DNA of 55,618 bases from JALZAA01 sp035316025 (GTDB taxonomy: Bacteria > Actinomycetota > Acidimicrobiia > IMCC26256 > JACDBD01), in contig DATFXL010000010.1 of the NCBI GenBank assembly GCA_035316025.1, forward strand, positions 1 to 55,618. Reading direction: 5' to 3'. The translations under genes and the position numbers were made by a program. The notes beneath the pieces were generated by a model, which did no database searches, was not told the DNA's origin, and saw only the letters and a list, made by a program, of their open reading frames with translations. How positions within the stretch are numbered: position 1 is the stretch's first letter; the number at the start of each line of letters is the position of its first letter. Of this stretch, positions 25,228 to 34,777 are shown piece by piece.

Positions 25228-26591
25228 GCGGCGTGCTCGTGCTCGGTCTCGGTGTTACCGGCGACGCCGTCGTGCGTCACCGCGCCGCCGCCGGCGACGA
25301 CGTCGTCGTGGTCGAGGACGTGCCGACAGGTGACGACGCCTACCGCGCCCGGGCCGCGGCGGCGGAGGCTGCCGGCGCCGAGATCGTCGAGCAGCCCTCG
25401 CCCGGCCGCCTCGTCGAGCTGGTCCGGCAAGCCGACATCATCGTGCCGAGCCCCGGTGTGCCGCTCGGGCACCCGGCGCTCGTCGCCGCCCGGGAGGCGG
25501 GCGTCCGGGTCCGGGCCGAGGTCGACCTGGCCGCCGAGCTCGCCGCCACCCGCGGGAAGATCCTCGTCGCCGTCACCGGCACGAACGGCAAGACCACGGT
25601 GACGACGCTCATCACGGCGATGCTCGACAGTTCCGGCGGCGCTGCACTGGGCGCTGGCAACATCGGTCTCCCGCTGCTCGACGCCGCGACCTCCGATGCG
25701 CGCGCGGTCGTGGCCGAGGTGTCGTCGTTCCAGCTCGCCTGTACGACCGAGGCCTTCCGTCCGCGGGTCGCGGTGCTCCTGAATGTGGCGCCCGACCATC
25801 TGGACTGGCACGGGTCGTTCGACGCGTATGCGGAGGCGAAGGCGCAAGTGTTCGCCCACCAGCGCGATCGCGACCGGCTGGTGTTCAATGCCGACGACGA
25901 AGTCGTAGCCCATCTAGCGGAGTCGGCGCCGGCGCAGCGCGTCGGCTTCACGCTCGGATCGCGCGCCGACATGTTCCGAATCGAGGGCAGCATGCTCGTC
26001 GACTCGAACGGTGAGCCATTCGCCGAGGTCTCGCGCATGCCGTTCACCGCGCCACACGACCGCGCGAATGCGCTCGCGGCCGCGGCCGCCGCGTTCGCGG
26101 CCGGCGCGACGCGCGAAGGCGTCGAACACGCGCTGCGTGCGTACCCGAGGCTCCACCATCGCGTCGCGCGCATCGGCGACACTGGCGGCGTGAAGTACTA
26201 CGACGATTCGAAGGCAACGAACCCACACGCGACTGTGTCCGCAGTGAGTGCGTTCGACGACGTCGATGGAAAGGTCGTGCTGATCGCCGGCGGTCGTAAC
26301 AAGGGACTCGACCTCTCGGTTCTGCGCGAGTTGGCATCACATCTACGGAGCGTCGTCGCGATCGGCGAGAGCGCGGCCGAGGTGCAATCCGTGTTCAAGG
26401 ATGCCGTTCCGGTTACCGTGGCGCGGTCGATGGGCGCCGCGGTCGCGGCGGCGGCGCGGAGCGCGCGGCCCGGCGATGTCGTCCTGCTCTCGCCGGCATG
26501 CGCGTCCTTCGACTGGTACGCCAGCTACTCGGCCCGTGGAAACGACTTCGCGCGCGAGGTCGCGCGTCTCAGTGAGCGGGGCGTGGCATGA
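25224..26591 (+). CDS. murD: UDP-MurNAc-L-Ala:D-Glu ligase
   Basis: 455 residues. A Rossmann-like N-domain starts at VLVLGLGVTGD (4-14). The ATP loop VTGTNGKTTV is at 117-126, and EVSSFQL, NVAPDHLDWHG and YYDDSKATNPHA follow in family order. It adds D-glutamate to UDP-MurNAc-L-Ala. The start is the TTG at 25224, which overlaps the mraY stop as TTGA. A longer in-frame reading exists upstream but would lie deep inside mraY. The stop overlaps ftsW as ATGA. Confidence 0.95.
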   Translation: MSGVLVLGLGVTGDAVVRHRAAAGDDVVVVEDVPTGDDAYRARAAAAEAAGAEIVEQPSPGRLVELVRQADIIVPSPGVPLGHPALVAAREAGVRVRAEVDLAAELAATRGKILVAVTGTNGKTTVTTLITAMLDSSGGAALGAGNIGLPLLDAATSDARAVVAEVSSFQLACTTEAFRPRVAVLLNVAPDHLDWHGSFDAYAEAKAQVFAHQRDRDRLVFNADDEVVAHLAESAPAQRVGFTLGSRADMFRIEGSMLVDSNGEPFAEVSRMPFTAPHDRANALAAAAAAFAAGATREGVEHALRAYPRLHHRVARIGDTGGVKYYDDSKATNPHATVSAVSAFDDVDGKVVLIAGGRNKGLDLSVLRELASHLRSVVAIGESAAEVQSVFKDAVPVTVARSMGAAVAAAARSARPGDVVLLSPACASFDWYASYSARGNDFAREVARLSERGVA

Positions 26592-27736
26592 CCGCGACGA
26601 CTGCGACGCTGGGTGTTCTCCGCCGCCGCTGGGTCAGCGCCGGTGCCGCCCGCCCGCCCAACTACTTGCTGCTGGTGGCCACGGTCGGCGTCCTCAACGT
26701 GGTCGGCGGCGTGATGGTGCTGTCGGCATCGTCGGTGTCGTCGCTCACCGACTACGGGTCGGCCTGGTACTTCTTCGAGCGTCAGGTCGCGTGGATCGCC
26801 GTGGCGGCCCTCGCCTTCATGGTGACCGCCCGTATCGATTACCACGCCTGGCGCAAGGCCGTGCGCCCCCTCCTCGTGATCAGCGTGGTGCTGCTCGTCG
26901 CCGTCCTCGTCCCCGGCATCGGCGTCGAGATCGCAGGGTCCCGCCGATGGCTGGGGACCGGGATGCTCCGGTTCCAACCGACCGAGATCGCCAAGCTCGC
27001 CATCCTCGTCTACACCGCCGACCTGCTCGCCCGGCGCACCAAGGACCTCCACGACTGGCGCCGGGTCCTGCGCCCGGTACTGATCGTCCTGGCCGTGATC
27101 GGCGCCCTCGTGCTGCGCGAGCCCGACCTCGACTCGACCATCGTGCTCGGGCTGATCGCGTTCGCCGTCCTTGCCGCCGGCGGGGTTCGCCTCCGTCATC
27201 TCACGCTCGTCGGCGGGACGGCAGTGGTCGCGGGCACGGTGCTGGCGCTAGCCGAGCCGTACCGGCGTGCGCGCGTGTTCGCGTTCCTTCATCCCACGTC
27301 GGACGCGTCCAACGCCGGCTACCAGATCTCGCAGTCGCTCATCGCGCTCGGCAGCGGCGGTTGGACGGGTGTCGGCCTCGGCGCCGGTCGCGCCAAGTGG
27401 CTCTTCCTGCCGAACGCTCACACCGACTTCATCTTCGCGATCATCGGCGAGGAGCTCGGCCTGGTCGGATGCCTCCTCGTCGTAGGCTTGTTCATCGCGT
27501 TCGGGGTGCTCGGAACGCGCACCGCCTTGCGGGCACCCGACCGTTTCGGGATGCTGCTGGCGGCCGGCATCACGGCGTGGGTCGTTGGTCAGGCTGCGAT
27601 CAACATCGGCGCGGTGATCGGGTTGTTGCCCGTCTCGGGGATCCCGCTGCCGTTCATCTCGTTCGGCGGCTCCGCGCTCGTGTTCACGATGGTCGCGGCC
27701 GGCATGCTCGGCAACGTCGCCCGCCAGGCGCGGTGA
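26588..27736 (+). CDS. ftsW: Septal SEDS-family glycosyltransferase FtsW
   Basis: 382 residues with around ten membrane helices. SEDS hallmarks include GSRRWLG and FQPTEIAKLA near residues 118-135, the loop with AHTDFIFAIIGEELG (~278-292), and PLPFISFGGSAL close to the C-terminus. It polymerises lipid II into glycan strands at the septum together with FtsI. Location between murD and murG supports FtsW rather than RodA. Both junctions are 4-nt overlaps (ATGA, GTGA). Confidence 0.95.
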   Translation: MTATTATLGVLRRRWVSAGAARPPNYLLLVATVGVLNVVGGVMVLSASSVSSLTDYGSAWYFFERQVAWIAVAALAFMVTARIDYHAWRKAVRPLLVISVVLLVAVLVPGIGVEIAGSRRWLGTGMLRFQPTEIAKLAILVYTADLLARRTKDLHDWRRVLRPVLIVLAVIGALVLREPDLDSTIVLGLIAFAVLAAGGVRLRHLTLVGGTAVVAGTVLALAEPYRRARVFAFLHPTSDASNAGYQISQSLIALGSGGWTGVGLGAGRAKWLFLPNAHTDFIFAIIGEELGLVGCLLVVGLFIAFGVLGTRTALRAPDRFGMLLAAGITAWVVGQAAINIGAVIGLLPVSGIPLPFISFGGSALVFTMVAAGMLGNVARQAR

Positions 27737-28836
27737 CGCCCGGTGACGGCGAGGTGTTCGCGGTGATCACGGGCGGCGGAACCGGCGGCCACGTGTACCC
27801 GGCCCTGGCCCTCGCGAACGAGCTCGTCTCACGAGGTCACGCGCGTGACACGATCCGGTTCGTGGGCGCGCGGCGCGGGCTCGAGGCGCGCGTGGTGCCC
27901 GAGGCTGGATACGCGATCGACCTCCTTCCGGGCCGCGGGTTCCGGCGCCGGCTCGCAGTCGCGAACGTGGGCGCGGCCTGGGACGACCTGCGCGCACTGG
28001 TTCAGGCACGGCGTGTCGTCGCCCGGGCCGAGCCCCTGGTCGTCGTGGGCGTGGGCGGCTACGCGTCGCTGCCGTCGCTCGTCGCGGCGCGTTTGCGGCG
28101 CATTCCTACCGTCGTGCACGAGCAGAACGCCGCCCCCGGGCTCGCCAACCGGATCGCGGTGCGAATTGGCGCACGCGCCGCCGTATCGCTCCCGGGTACT
28201 CCGCTCAGAGGCGCCGTGCTCACGGGCAACCCCGTGCGCGCCGAGGTCGCGGCCGTCCGGCGCGCGCCCGATCCTTCACACCCGCTCGTCACCGTGTTCG
28301 GAGGAAGTCTCGGCGCCGGCACGATCAACGACGCGGTGCTGGGCCTGTACGACCGGTGGCGGGACCGGTCCGACGTCACCGTGCACCACGTGACCGGACC
28401 CCGCAACGAGGAGTCCTGCGCGGCACACCTGGCTGCCCTGCGCCGGCCCACCGACCGGCTCGACTACGCGCTGGTGGGCTACGAAGAGCACATGGAACGG
28501 CTCTACTCCCGCACGGCCGTCGCCGTCTGCCGCGCCGGTGCGGTCACGGTCGCCGAGCTCGCGGCCGCCGGCATCCCCGCGGTGCTGGTGCCGCTCCCGG
28601 GCGCACCCGGGGACCACCAGGCCCGGAACGCCGAGACGCTCGTCCACGCGGGCGCGGCGATCGCCGTCGCCGACGCCGATTGCGACGCGGCCCGGATCGA
28701 CAGCGAACTGCGCGGGCTTCTCGCCGACCCTACCCGTCTCGACGACATGGCGGTCGCGGCGCGCAGCCTGGGGCGTCCGGACGCTGTCGCCCGGCTGGCG
28801 GACCTGGTCGAGGAGGCCGCCCGTGACCGTCGATGA
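27733..28836 (+). CDS. murG: UDP-GlcNAc:lipid I N-acetylglucosaminyltransferase
   Basis: 367 residues, a GT28 enzyme with GT-B fold. The N-terminal lipid-contact loop GGGTGGHVYPALALA is at 14-28. VGVGGYAS, HEQNAAPGLANR and TGNPVR follow, and the donor-site region AAGIPAVLVPLPGA with DHQARNA sits near 275-300. It adds GlcNAc to lipid I, producing lipid II at the inner membrane face. The GTG at 27733 overlaps the ftsW stop by 4 nt. murC begins inside its last 14 nt. Confidence 0.95.
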   Translation: MTPGDGEVFAVITGGGTGGHVYPALALANELVSRGHARDTIRFVGARRGLEARVVPEAGYAIDLLPGRGFRRRLAVANVGAAWDDLRALVQARRVVARAEPLVVVGVGGYASLPSLVAARLRRIPTVVHEQNAAPGLANRIAVRIGARAAVSLPGTPLRGAVLTGNPVRAEVAAVRRAPDPSHPLVTVFGGSLGAGTINDAVLGLYDRWRDRSDVTVHHVTGPRNEESCAAHLAALRRPTDRLDYALVGYEEHMERLYSRTAVAVCRAGAVTVAELAAAGIPAVLVPLPGAPGDHQARNAETLVHAGAAIAVADADCDAARIDSELRGLLADPTRLDDMAVAARSLGRPDAVARLADLVEEAARDRR

Positions 28837-30220
28837 CACGCGGCGCGACCTCGACCTCTCCTCGTCACGGCGGGTGCATGTCGTCGGGGTCGGCGGAGCA
28901 GGCATGAGCGCGATCGCGACGGTCCTCGCCCGCATGGGCCACCACGTGACCGGCTCCGACCTCAAGGAGTCACGCGGCCTCGAACGGCTCCGGTTGCTCG
29001 GCGTGCGCGCCGACGTCGGTCATCGTGCCGAGAACGTCCCGGCCGATACCGATGCGGTCGTGGTCTCGACCGCGATCCCTGACACGAACGTCGAAGTGCG
29101 CGCCGCCGTCGAGCGCGGTCTACCCGTTCTCCGACGCGCAGACGCGCTGCGTGCGCTCACGGCGACCCGCCGCACGATCGCCGTCGCCGGCAGTCACGGC
29201 AAGACGACGACGTCGTCGATGCTCGCTCTGATCCTGCGCGCCGCCGGCTGGCGCCCGAGCTTCATCATCGGTGGCGACCTCAACGAGGTAGGGACGAATG
29301 CCGCGTACGACGACGGCGAGTGGCTCGTCGTCGAGGCCGACGAGAGCGACGGGACGTTCCTCGAGCTCGCGCCGGACGCCGGCATCGTCACGAACGTCGA
29401 GCCGGATCATCTCGACCATTACGGCCGGTTTGCTGACCTCACCGCCGCGTTCGAGGAGTTCTTCGCCGGGATCGACGGCGCCCGAGTCGTGTGTGCCGAC
29501 GACCTAGTGACGCGATCGCTCGCTCGCACCGGCTCCGGCGCCGCGTCCTACGGCTTCGACGCGACCGCGTCCTACCGCATCGCCTCCTACGAAGGCGACC
29601 GCAGCGGCAGTCGGTTCACGGTGGTGCACGACGGCCGGGAGCTCGGCGTCGTCGAGCTGCCGGTTCCGGGACGGCACAACGCCGCCAACGCGACCGGCGC
29701 CACCGCGCTCGCCCTCGAGCTTGGCGCGCCGTTCGACGCCGCCGTCGAGGCGATGCGCGGGTTCGGCGGCGTGGCGCGACGGTTTCAGTTCCGCGGCGAA
29801 ATCGGCGGCGTCACGCTCGTCGACGACTACGCGCACATCCCGGGCGAGATCTCGGCGATGATCGGCGCGGCGCGCGAGGGCGGATGGCGTCGCGTGATCG
29901 TTGTGTTCCAACCCCACCGCTACACGCGCACCGCCCGCCTGTGGCGCGACTTCGCCCACGCGTTCATGGGCGCCGACCAGGTCGTGCTCACCGACGTCTA
30001 CGCCGCCAACGAGACGCCACAGCCGGGGATCTCGGGACGCCTCATCCTCGGCGCCGTGCTCGACGCGCACCCGGCGCTCCCCGTCGTGTATCTGCCCCGG
30101 CGCACGGACGTCGTGCAGCACGCGCTCCGCCTGGCCGGTCCCGGCGACGTGGTGCTGACGCTCGGAGCCGGCGACCTCACCACGGTTCCCGACGAGTGGC
30201 TGGTGCGGGCGGCGTCGTGA
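28823..30220 (+). CDS. murC: UDP-MurNAc:L-alanine ligase
   Basis: 465 residues. The UDP-binding glycine loop VGVGGAGMSA is at 21-30, the ATP loop AGSHGKTTTSS at ~122-132, then EADESDGTF, NVEPDHLDHYG and DDYAHIPGE. It starts stem-peptide synthesis by adding L-Ala to UDP-MurNAc. AGGAGG lies 6 nt before the GTG at 28823, inside the end of murG, which decides the start. The GTGA junction leads into murB. Confidence 0.95.
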   Translation: MTVDDTRRDLDLSSSRRVHVVGVGGAGMSAIATVLARMGHHVTGSDLKESRGLERLRLLGVRADVGHRAENVPADTDAVVVSTAIPDTNVEVRAAVERGLPVLRRADALRALTATRRTIAVAGSHGKTTTSSMLALILRAAGWRPSFIIGGDLNEVGTNAAYDDGEWLVVEADESDGTFLELAPDAGIVTNVEPDHLDHYGRFADLTAAFEEFFAGIDGARVVCADDLVTRSLARTGSGAASYGFDATASYRIASYEGDRSGSRFTVVHDGRELGVVELPVPGRHNAANATGATALALELGAPFDAAVEAMRGFGGVARRFQFRGEIGGVTLVDDYAHIPGEISAMIGAAREGGWRRVIVVFQPHRYTRTARLWRDFAHAFMGADQVVLTDVYAANETPQPGISGRLILGAVLDAHPALPVVYLPRRTDVVQHALRLAGPGDVVLTLGAGDLTTVPDEWLVRAAS

Positions 30221-31182
30221 GCACCTCCGCCGACCTCGCCTCGCTGGCCGGGGACCTGCGCGATCGCCTCCCGGACGCGACCACCGAGGGCGCGTCGTTT
30301 GCCGAGTTGAGCACGTACCGCGTCGGCGGTCCCGTCGCCGTGCTGGTACGCGCGCACGACGTCGGCGCGCTCTCCGCGGTGGCCGAGGTCGCACGCCGGC
30401 ACCGGCCGCGTCTCCTCGTGATCGGGAGGGGCTCCAACCTGTTGATGTCGGATGTCGGCTTCTCGGGGCTCGTCGTGCTGCTCGAGGGCGAGTTCGAGGC
30501 GATCGAGCTGCCTGCCGGCGGAACCGCGGAGAGGGAATCGTCGGTCCGTGCTGGTGGCGCGGTGCCGCTCCCCGTGCTGGCCCGCCGGTCGGCCTCGGCC
30601 GGCCTCGCCGGCCTCGAGTTCTTCGTCGGGATCCCCGGATCCGTCGGCGGGGCGGTGCGCATGAACGCCGGCGGGCACGGCCGCGAGACCGTCGAGGTGC
30701 TGCAGCGGGCGTGGGTGCTCGATCTCCTCGACGAGACCGCTGATGCGACGGCGCGCGCCTGCATGGCCGGCGACCTCGATCTCGGCTACCGCCGCTCGAA
30801 CCTCCGCGGCAGCGACGTCGTCACCACGGCCGAGTTCGCCGTGACGCCCGACGATCCCGGCACCTGCGAGGCCCGGGTCGCCGACATCGTGCGCTGGCGG
30901 CGCGAGCACCAGCCCGGCGGCCAGAACGCAGGATCGGTGTTCCGCAACCCGCCGGGCGACAGCGCCGGGCGCCTCATCGACGCCGCCGGCCTCAAGGGAA
31001 TGCGCGTCGGCGGCGCCGTCGTGTCCCCCAAGCACGCCAACTTCTTCCAAGCGGAGGAGGGCGCGACCGCCCGGGACGTGATCGACCTCGTGGGCGAGGT
31101 TCAGCGGCGGGTAGCGGAGGCGACCGGTATCGACCTCGTCCCCGAGCTGCACGTCGTCGGCGACGACACGGGCTCACCATGA
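30217..31182 (+). CDS. murB: UDP-N-acetylenolpyruvoylglucosamine reductase
   Basis: 321 residues, an FAD enzyme that reduces UDP-GlcNAc-enolpyruvate to UDP-MurNAc with NADPH. FAD-contact motifs are STYRVGGP (~32-39), IGRGSNLLMSD (69-79) and GIPGSVGGAVRMNAGG (138-153). The proton-donor Ser240 is in NAGSVFRNP and SPKHANFF is near 270. It overlaps murC as GTGA and ftsQ as ATGA. Having murB between murC and ftsQ fits a compact dcw cluster. Confidence 0.95.
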   Translation: MSTSADLASLAGDLRDRLPDATTEGASFAELSTYRVGGPVAVLVRAHDVGALSAVAEVARRHRPRLLVIGRGSNLLMSDVGFSGLVVLLEGEFEAIELPAGGTAERESSVRAGGAVPLPVLARRSASAGLAGLEFFVGIPGSVGGAVRMNAGGHGRETVEVLQRAWVLDLLDETADATARACMAGDLDLGYRRSNLRGSDVVTTAEFAVTPDDPGTCEARVADIVRWRREHQPGGQNAGSVFRNPPGDSAGRLIDAAGLKGMRVGGAVVSPKHANFFQAEEGATARDVIDLVGEVQRRVAEATGIDLVPELHVVGDDTGSP

Positions 31183-31970
31183 CGACGAAGACGCGTCCGC
31201 GCACCGTGTCCGCAGCAAGGCCGGCGCCGAGGGCGATCGACCCGCGCATCCGCGAGCGGCGCGTCGCCGTGTTGCGAGCAAAGGGTCGTCGTCGCCTCCG
31301 GTGGATGATCGGGGTCATCGTGCTGGCAGCCCTGGCCGCGGCGGCATGGGCCGTCACCCACTCCTCCCTGCTGGACGTCGAGCGCATCCGCGTGACCGGG
31401 ACGCAACAGGCGACCCCCGGCCAGGTCCGCCTCGCCGCCCGCGTCAAGCCCGGCGACGCCATCCTCTTCATCGACACGGGCGCGATCGCCCGAAGGGTCG
31501 AACGGGTGGCGTGGGTCGACAAGGCGCGCGTCGAGCGCAGCCTCGGCGGAGAGGTCGACATCCACGTCACCGAGCGACGCCCGGTGGCATGGGTACGCCG
31601 GGCCCCGGACCGGGTCGCGCTCGTCGACGCGCGCGGGCGGGTGCTCGCCGACGCCGCCGAACCCCCGCCGAACCTCGGCGAGCTCACTGGCCTCGGCACC
31701 GTTCCCGAAGCCGGCCGCGAGGTCACCCCCGTCATGATCGCCGACGTGCTCGGGAACCTCCCGCCGGCACTCGGCCTGCGCACGACGCGCATCTCCGTCG
31801 CCGACGACGAGGTCACCCTGGCGCTCCGCGACGCGCCCGAGGTGCGCCTCGGCGCGCCCCGGGACGTTGCCGCCAAGGGCCGCGCCGCGCTGGCGGTGCT
31901 TGCGTCGACCGCGGCCACGCCGCCCCGGTACATCGACGTGCGCGTGCCGGGCGCGCCGGTCGCCGGGTGA
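31179..31970 (+). CDS. ftsQ: Cell division protein FtsQ
   Basis: 263 residues. A basic cytoplasmic tail (1-40) precedes one membrane helix (41-60) and a POTRA domain (from LLDVERIRVTG, ~64-133). The beta domain includes VTERRPVAWVRR. FtsQ scaffolds the divisome outside the membrane and contacts FtsB and FtsL. It is the last gene of the tightly overlapped run; 231 nt of non-coding sequence then separates it from ftsZ. Confidence 0.92.
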   Translation: MTTKTRPRTVSAARPAPRAIDPRIRERRVAVLRAKGRRRLRWMIGVIVLAALAAAAWAVTHSSLLDVERIRVTGTQQATPGQVRLAARVKPGDAILFIDTGAIARRVERVAWVDKARVERSLGGEVDIHVTERRPVAWVRRAPDRVALVDARGRVLADAAEPPPNLGELTGLGTVPEAGREVTPVMIADVLGNLPPALGLRTTRISVADDEVTLALRDAPEVRLGAPRDVAAKGRAALAVLASTAATPPRYIDVRVPGAPVAG

Positions 31971-32201
31971 CTCGCATCCCGCCGCGCGCACGGTCGTTGC
32001 TCGTGGGGTTGGTGTCAGCTACCGTTCCGCCGGAGTCGCGGGTTGACATCACCGGCGACCCCGCCGCCGTACGACAAGGGTTTCTCCGGGCCGTCGTGAC
32101 CTGCGAGAATGCCCGCACCCCCGGTGGGCCGTGGGCGGGCCTCGGCGATGCGAAGCCGGAGGGTGAGACCCGTCCGAGACGCGCAGAGCAAAGAGGCCGA
32201 C
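31971..32201 (+). promoter_or_regulatory. ftsQ-ftsZ intergenic region with a candidate ftsZ promoter
   Basis: TTGCTC (31997-32002) and TACCGT (32020-32025) are 17 nt apart and would start an ftsZ transcript near 32032. A TTGACA at 32043-32048 has no -10 at proper spacing. A separate ftsZ promoter would let FtsZ levels exceed those of the wall enzymes, as known in other bacteria. No gene or riboswitch was recognised in this stretch. Confidence 0.4.
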
Positions 32202-33290
32202 ATGCTGCATGACGTGCAGAACTACCTGGCCGTGATCAAGGTCATCGGGGTCGGGGGTGGTGGCTGCAACGCGGTCAACCGGATGATCGACGCCGGCCTC
32301 AAGGGCGTGGAGTTCATCGCCGTGAACACGGACGCCCAGGCCCTGTTGATGAGTGACGCCGACGTGAAGCTCGACGTCGGGCGCGAGCGCACTCGCGGCC
32401 TCGGTGCCGGCTCGGACCCCGACGTCGGCCGCGAGGCGGCCGAGGAGCACCGCGACGAGATCGAAGAGGTGCTCAAGGGCGCCGACATGATCTTCATCGC
32501 GGCTGGCGAAGGCGGCGGCACGGGCACCGGCGGCGCGCCGATCATCGCCGAGATCGCGCGCAGCGTCGGCGCCTTGAGCATCGGAATCGTTACCCGTCCG
32601 TTCACCTTCGAGGGCCGGCGCCGCGCCATCCAGGCCCAGAACGGAGTCGAGTGGCTCAAGGGCAAGCTCGACACGCTGATCGTGATCCCGAACGACCGCC
32701 TCCTCCAGCTCTCCGACGAGCACACGTCGATGCTGAACGCGTTCAAGATGTGCGACGAGGTGCTGCTCCAGGGCGTGCAGGGAATCGCCGACCTGATCAC
32801 GACACCCGGCTTGATCAACACCGACTTCGCCGACGTACGCATGATCATGAAGGACGCCGGCACCGCCCTGATGGGCATCGGCTACGCCTCGGGCGAGGGG
32901 CGTGCGATCAGCGCCGCCCGGGCCGCGATGGCGAGCCCGCTGCTCGAGGCGAGCATCGAGGGCGCCCGTGGCCTGCTGCTCAATGTGTCGGGCCCGTCGG
33001 ATCTCGGGCTGTTCGAGGTCAACGAGGCTGCCGAGATCGTCTGCCAATCGGCGCACCCTGACGCCAACATCATCTTCGGGGCCGTGATCGATGACGCCCT
33101 CGGCGACGAGGTCCGCATCACCGTGATCGCGGCCGGCTTCGACCGTTACGAAGGCGAACGAAACCGCCGGCGCGCGGATGTGCGGCCGCAGCCTCTCGGC
33201 CTGCAGGAGGAAGAGGAGACGCTCACCCGTGCGCGCGAAGACCTCGACTTCGACGACGACGACTTCGACGTCCCCGAGTTCCTGAAGTAG
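32202..33290 (+). CDS. ftsZ: Cell division GTPase FtsZ
   Basis: 362 residues, tubulin fold. VIKVIGVGGGGCNAVNRM (~11-28) and the GTP signature GEGGGTGTGGAP (102-113) are intact, as is the T7-loop NTDFADVRMIM that completes the neighbouring active site. A linker of ~40 residues leads to the acidic C-terminal peptide DFDVPEFLK, the usual binding site for SepF-type anchors. The ATG at 32202 has AGAGG 5 nt upstream; a longer frame upstream lacks homology. No ftsA is present in the cluster, as usual for actinobacteria. Confidence 0.97.
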   Translation: MLHDVQNYLAVIKVIGVGGGGCNAVNRMIDAGLKGVEFIAVNTDAQALLMSDADVKLDVGRERTRGLGAGSDPDVGREAAEEHRDEIEEVLKGADMIFIAAGEGGGTGTGGAPIIAEIARSVGALSIGIVTRPFTFEGRRRAIQAQNGVEWLKGKLDTLIVIPNDRLLQLSDEHTSMLNAFKMCDEVLLQGVQGIADLITTPGLINTDFADVRMIMKDAGTALMGIGYASGEGRAISAARAAMASPLLEASIEGARGLLLNVSGPSDLGLFEVNEAAEIVCQSAHPDANIIFGAVIDDALGDEVRITVIAAGFDRYEGERNRRRADVRPQPLGLQEEEETLTRAREDLDFDDDDFDVPEFLK

Positions 33291-33306
33291 GGCCGCGGGC
33301 GAGCGC

Positions 33307-34026
33307 TTGGGGCACATCGCGTTCGAGGTCGACGGGGCGCGCATCGCGTTCACGGACCGGCACGACGGCGTGTCGCTCGCGCCCTACGACACCGCCAACC
33401 TCGGATTCGCCGCCGGCGACGACGCGGCGGCCGTGACCGAGAACCGACGGCGCGTCGCGCGTGCCGTGAGCGGTGCTGCCGACGCCGGGCAATGGGCCTG
33501 GGCCCGACAGGTGCACGGCGGCCGTGTCGTACACGTCGGCGAGCCCGGCGCCGCCGGCGACGCCGATGCGCTCGTCACGGTCGGGGAAGACGTGTCGTTG
33601 GTCGTGCTGGTCGCCGACTGCGCGCCGATCGCGCTCGTCGCCGACGACGCGGTGGGGGCCGTGCACTGCGGGTGGCGAGGGTTGACCGCGGGCGTGATCG
33701 GCGCGGCGGTGCATGCGGTTCGCGAGCGGGGTGGCTCGCCCGTCCGCGCTGTCGTCGGGCCCTGCATCTCGCCCCGGCACTACGAGTTCGGGCCCGAGGA
33801 GCTGGACCGGGTCGCGCAGCGGGCGGGCCCGATCGTTCGGGCCCTCACCGACGCGCGCACCCCTGCGCTCGACCTCCGCGCCGGCGTTGGCGCCGAGCTC
33901 GCAGTCGCCGGAGTCGTCGACCGCACTGACGTCGACGTCTGCACCTACGAGTCGGTCGACCACTTCTCGCATCGACGCGACGGCATCACCGGTCGCCAGG
34001 CACTGATCGTGACACGCGGGTCGTGA
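33307..34026 (+). CDS. pgeF: Purine nucleoside phosphorylase/laccase-domain protein (YfiH family)
   Basis: 239 residues of the DUF152 family. Zinc ligands are visible as His70 (WARQVHGG), Cys105 (VADCAPI) and His120 (VHCGWRG). Members were first called polyphenol oxidases; later work showed nucleoside phosphorylase or deaminase activity, and E. coli PgeF corrects peptidoglycan precursors carrying Ser instead of Ala. The position right after ftsZ suits a wall-editing role, but activity here is inferred. The TTG start 16 nt after ftsZ lacks a strong ribosome site. Confidence 0.88.
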   Translation: MGHIAFEVDGARIAFTDRHDGVSLAPYDTANLGFAAGDDAAAVTENRRRVARAVSGAADAGQWAWARQVHGGRVVHVGEPGAAGDADALVTVGEDVSLVVLVADCAPIALVADDAVGAVHCGWRGLTAGVIGAAVHAVRERGGSPVRAVVGPCISPRHYEFGPEELDRVAQRAGPIVRALTDARTPALDLRAGVGAELAVAGVVDRTDVDVCTYESVDHFSHRRDGITGRQALIVTRGS

Positions 34027-34682
34027 CCGGCGTCGCCGCCGCGCTCGCCGACGTCCGGGAGCGCATCTCGGTTGCGGCACGCGATGTGAGTCGCGACGCC
34101 GACGCCGTGCGTCTCGTGGCCGCCACGAAGATGGTGCCGGCCGCGCGCGTGGCCGAAGCCGTCGCGCTCGGCGTCCCCGACATCGGCGAGAACCGCGCCC
34201 AGGAGCTGCTTGCCAAGGCCCAGGAGCTCGACGCGCACGCCTCGACCGCGGCGGCGGCGCGGTGGCACTTCCTGGGACGCCTCCAGCGCAACAAAGTACG
34301 GAGCCTCGCTGCTCGAGTCACGTGGTGGCAGTCCGTCGACCGCGAGGCGCTCGGTGCCGCGATCGCCCGGCACGCACCCGGGGCGCGGATCCTGGTCGAG
34401 GTCAACCTGGCCGGCGAGCCGCAGAAGGGCGGGTGCGCGCCCGGCGACGCGGCCCGCCTCGTCGACGCGTTGCGGCACGAGGACCTGCGCGTCGAGGGGC
34501 TCATGACGATCCCGCCGGCCGGCGACGACCCGCGGCGCTGGTTCGCGGCGCTGCGCGAGTTGGCCGCCGATCTGGGCGTGCACGAGCTCTCGATGGGCAT
34601 GACCGACGACTTCGAAGCGGCCGTCGCCGAAGGCGCCACGATGGTCCGGGTGGGACGGGCGATCTTCGGGGCCAGGGCCTGA
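34023..34682 (+). CDS. PLP homeostasis protein (YggS/PROSC family)
   Basis: 219 residues, an alanine-racemase-like TIM barrel that binds pyridoxal phosphate but is not known to be an enzyme. The Schiff-base lysine is Lys36 in VAATKMVP. The motifs IGENRAQEL (~56-64), HFLGRLQRNK (~80-89) and MGMTDDFEAAVAEGATMVRVGRAIFG (C-terminal, cited as a region) are all family hallmarks. It overlaps pgeF as GTGA. It commonly precedes sepF in Gram-positive dcw clusters. Confidence 0.93.
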   Translation: MTGVAAALADVRERISVAARDVSRDADAVRLVAATKMVPAARVAEAVALGVPDIGENRAQELLAKAQELDAHASTAAAARWHFLGRLQRNKVRSLAARVTWWQSVDREALGAAIARHAPGARILVEVNLAGEPQKGGCAPGDAARLVDALRHEDLRVEGLMTIPPAGDDPRRWFAALRELAADLGVHELSMGMTDDFEAAVAEGATMVRVGRAIFGARA

Positions 34683-34777
34683 CCCCGACCGAAGGGCGAC
34701 CGACCGGCTCCGGTGCTTGCCACGATCCCGGCGCGGGGCGACGGTAGGCTTCGAAGAACGGGGAGGTTGTCGAGCCC

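Noticed and set aside
32043..32048. TTGACA as the ftsZ promoter
   Set aside because: The nearest TA-containing hexamer is 21 nt away. TTGCTC-17-TACCGT just upstream fits better.
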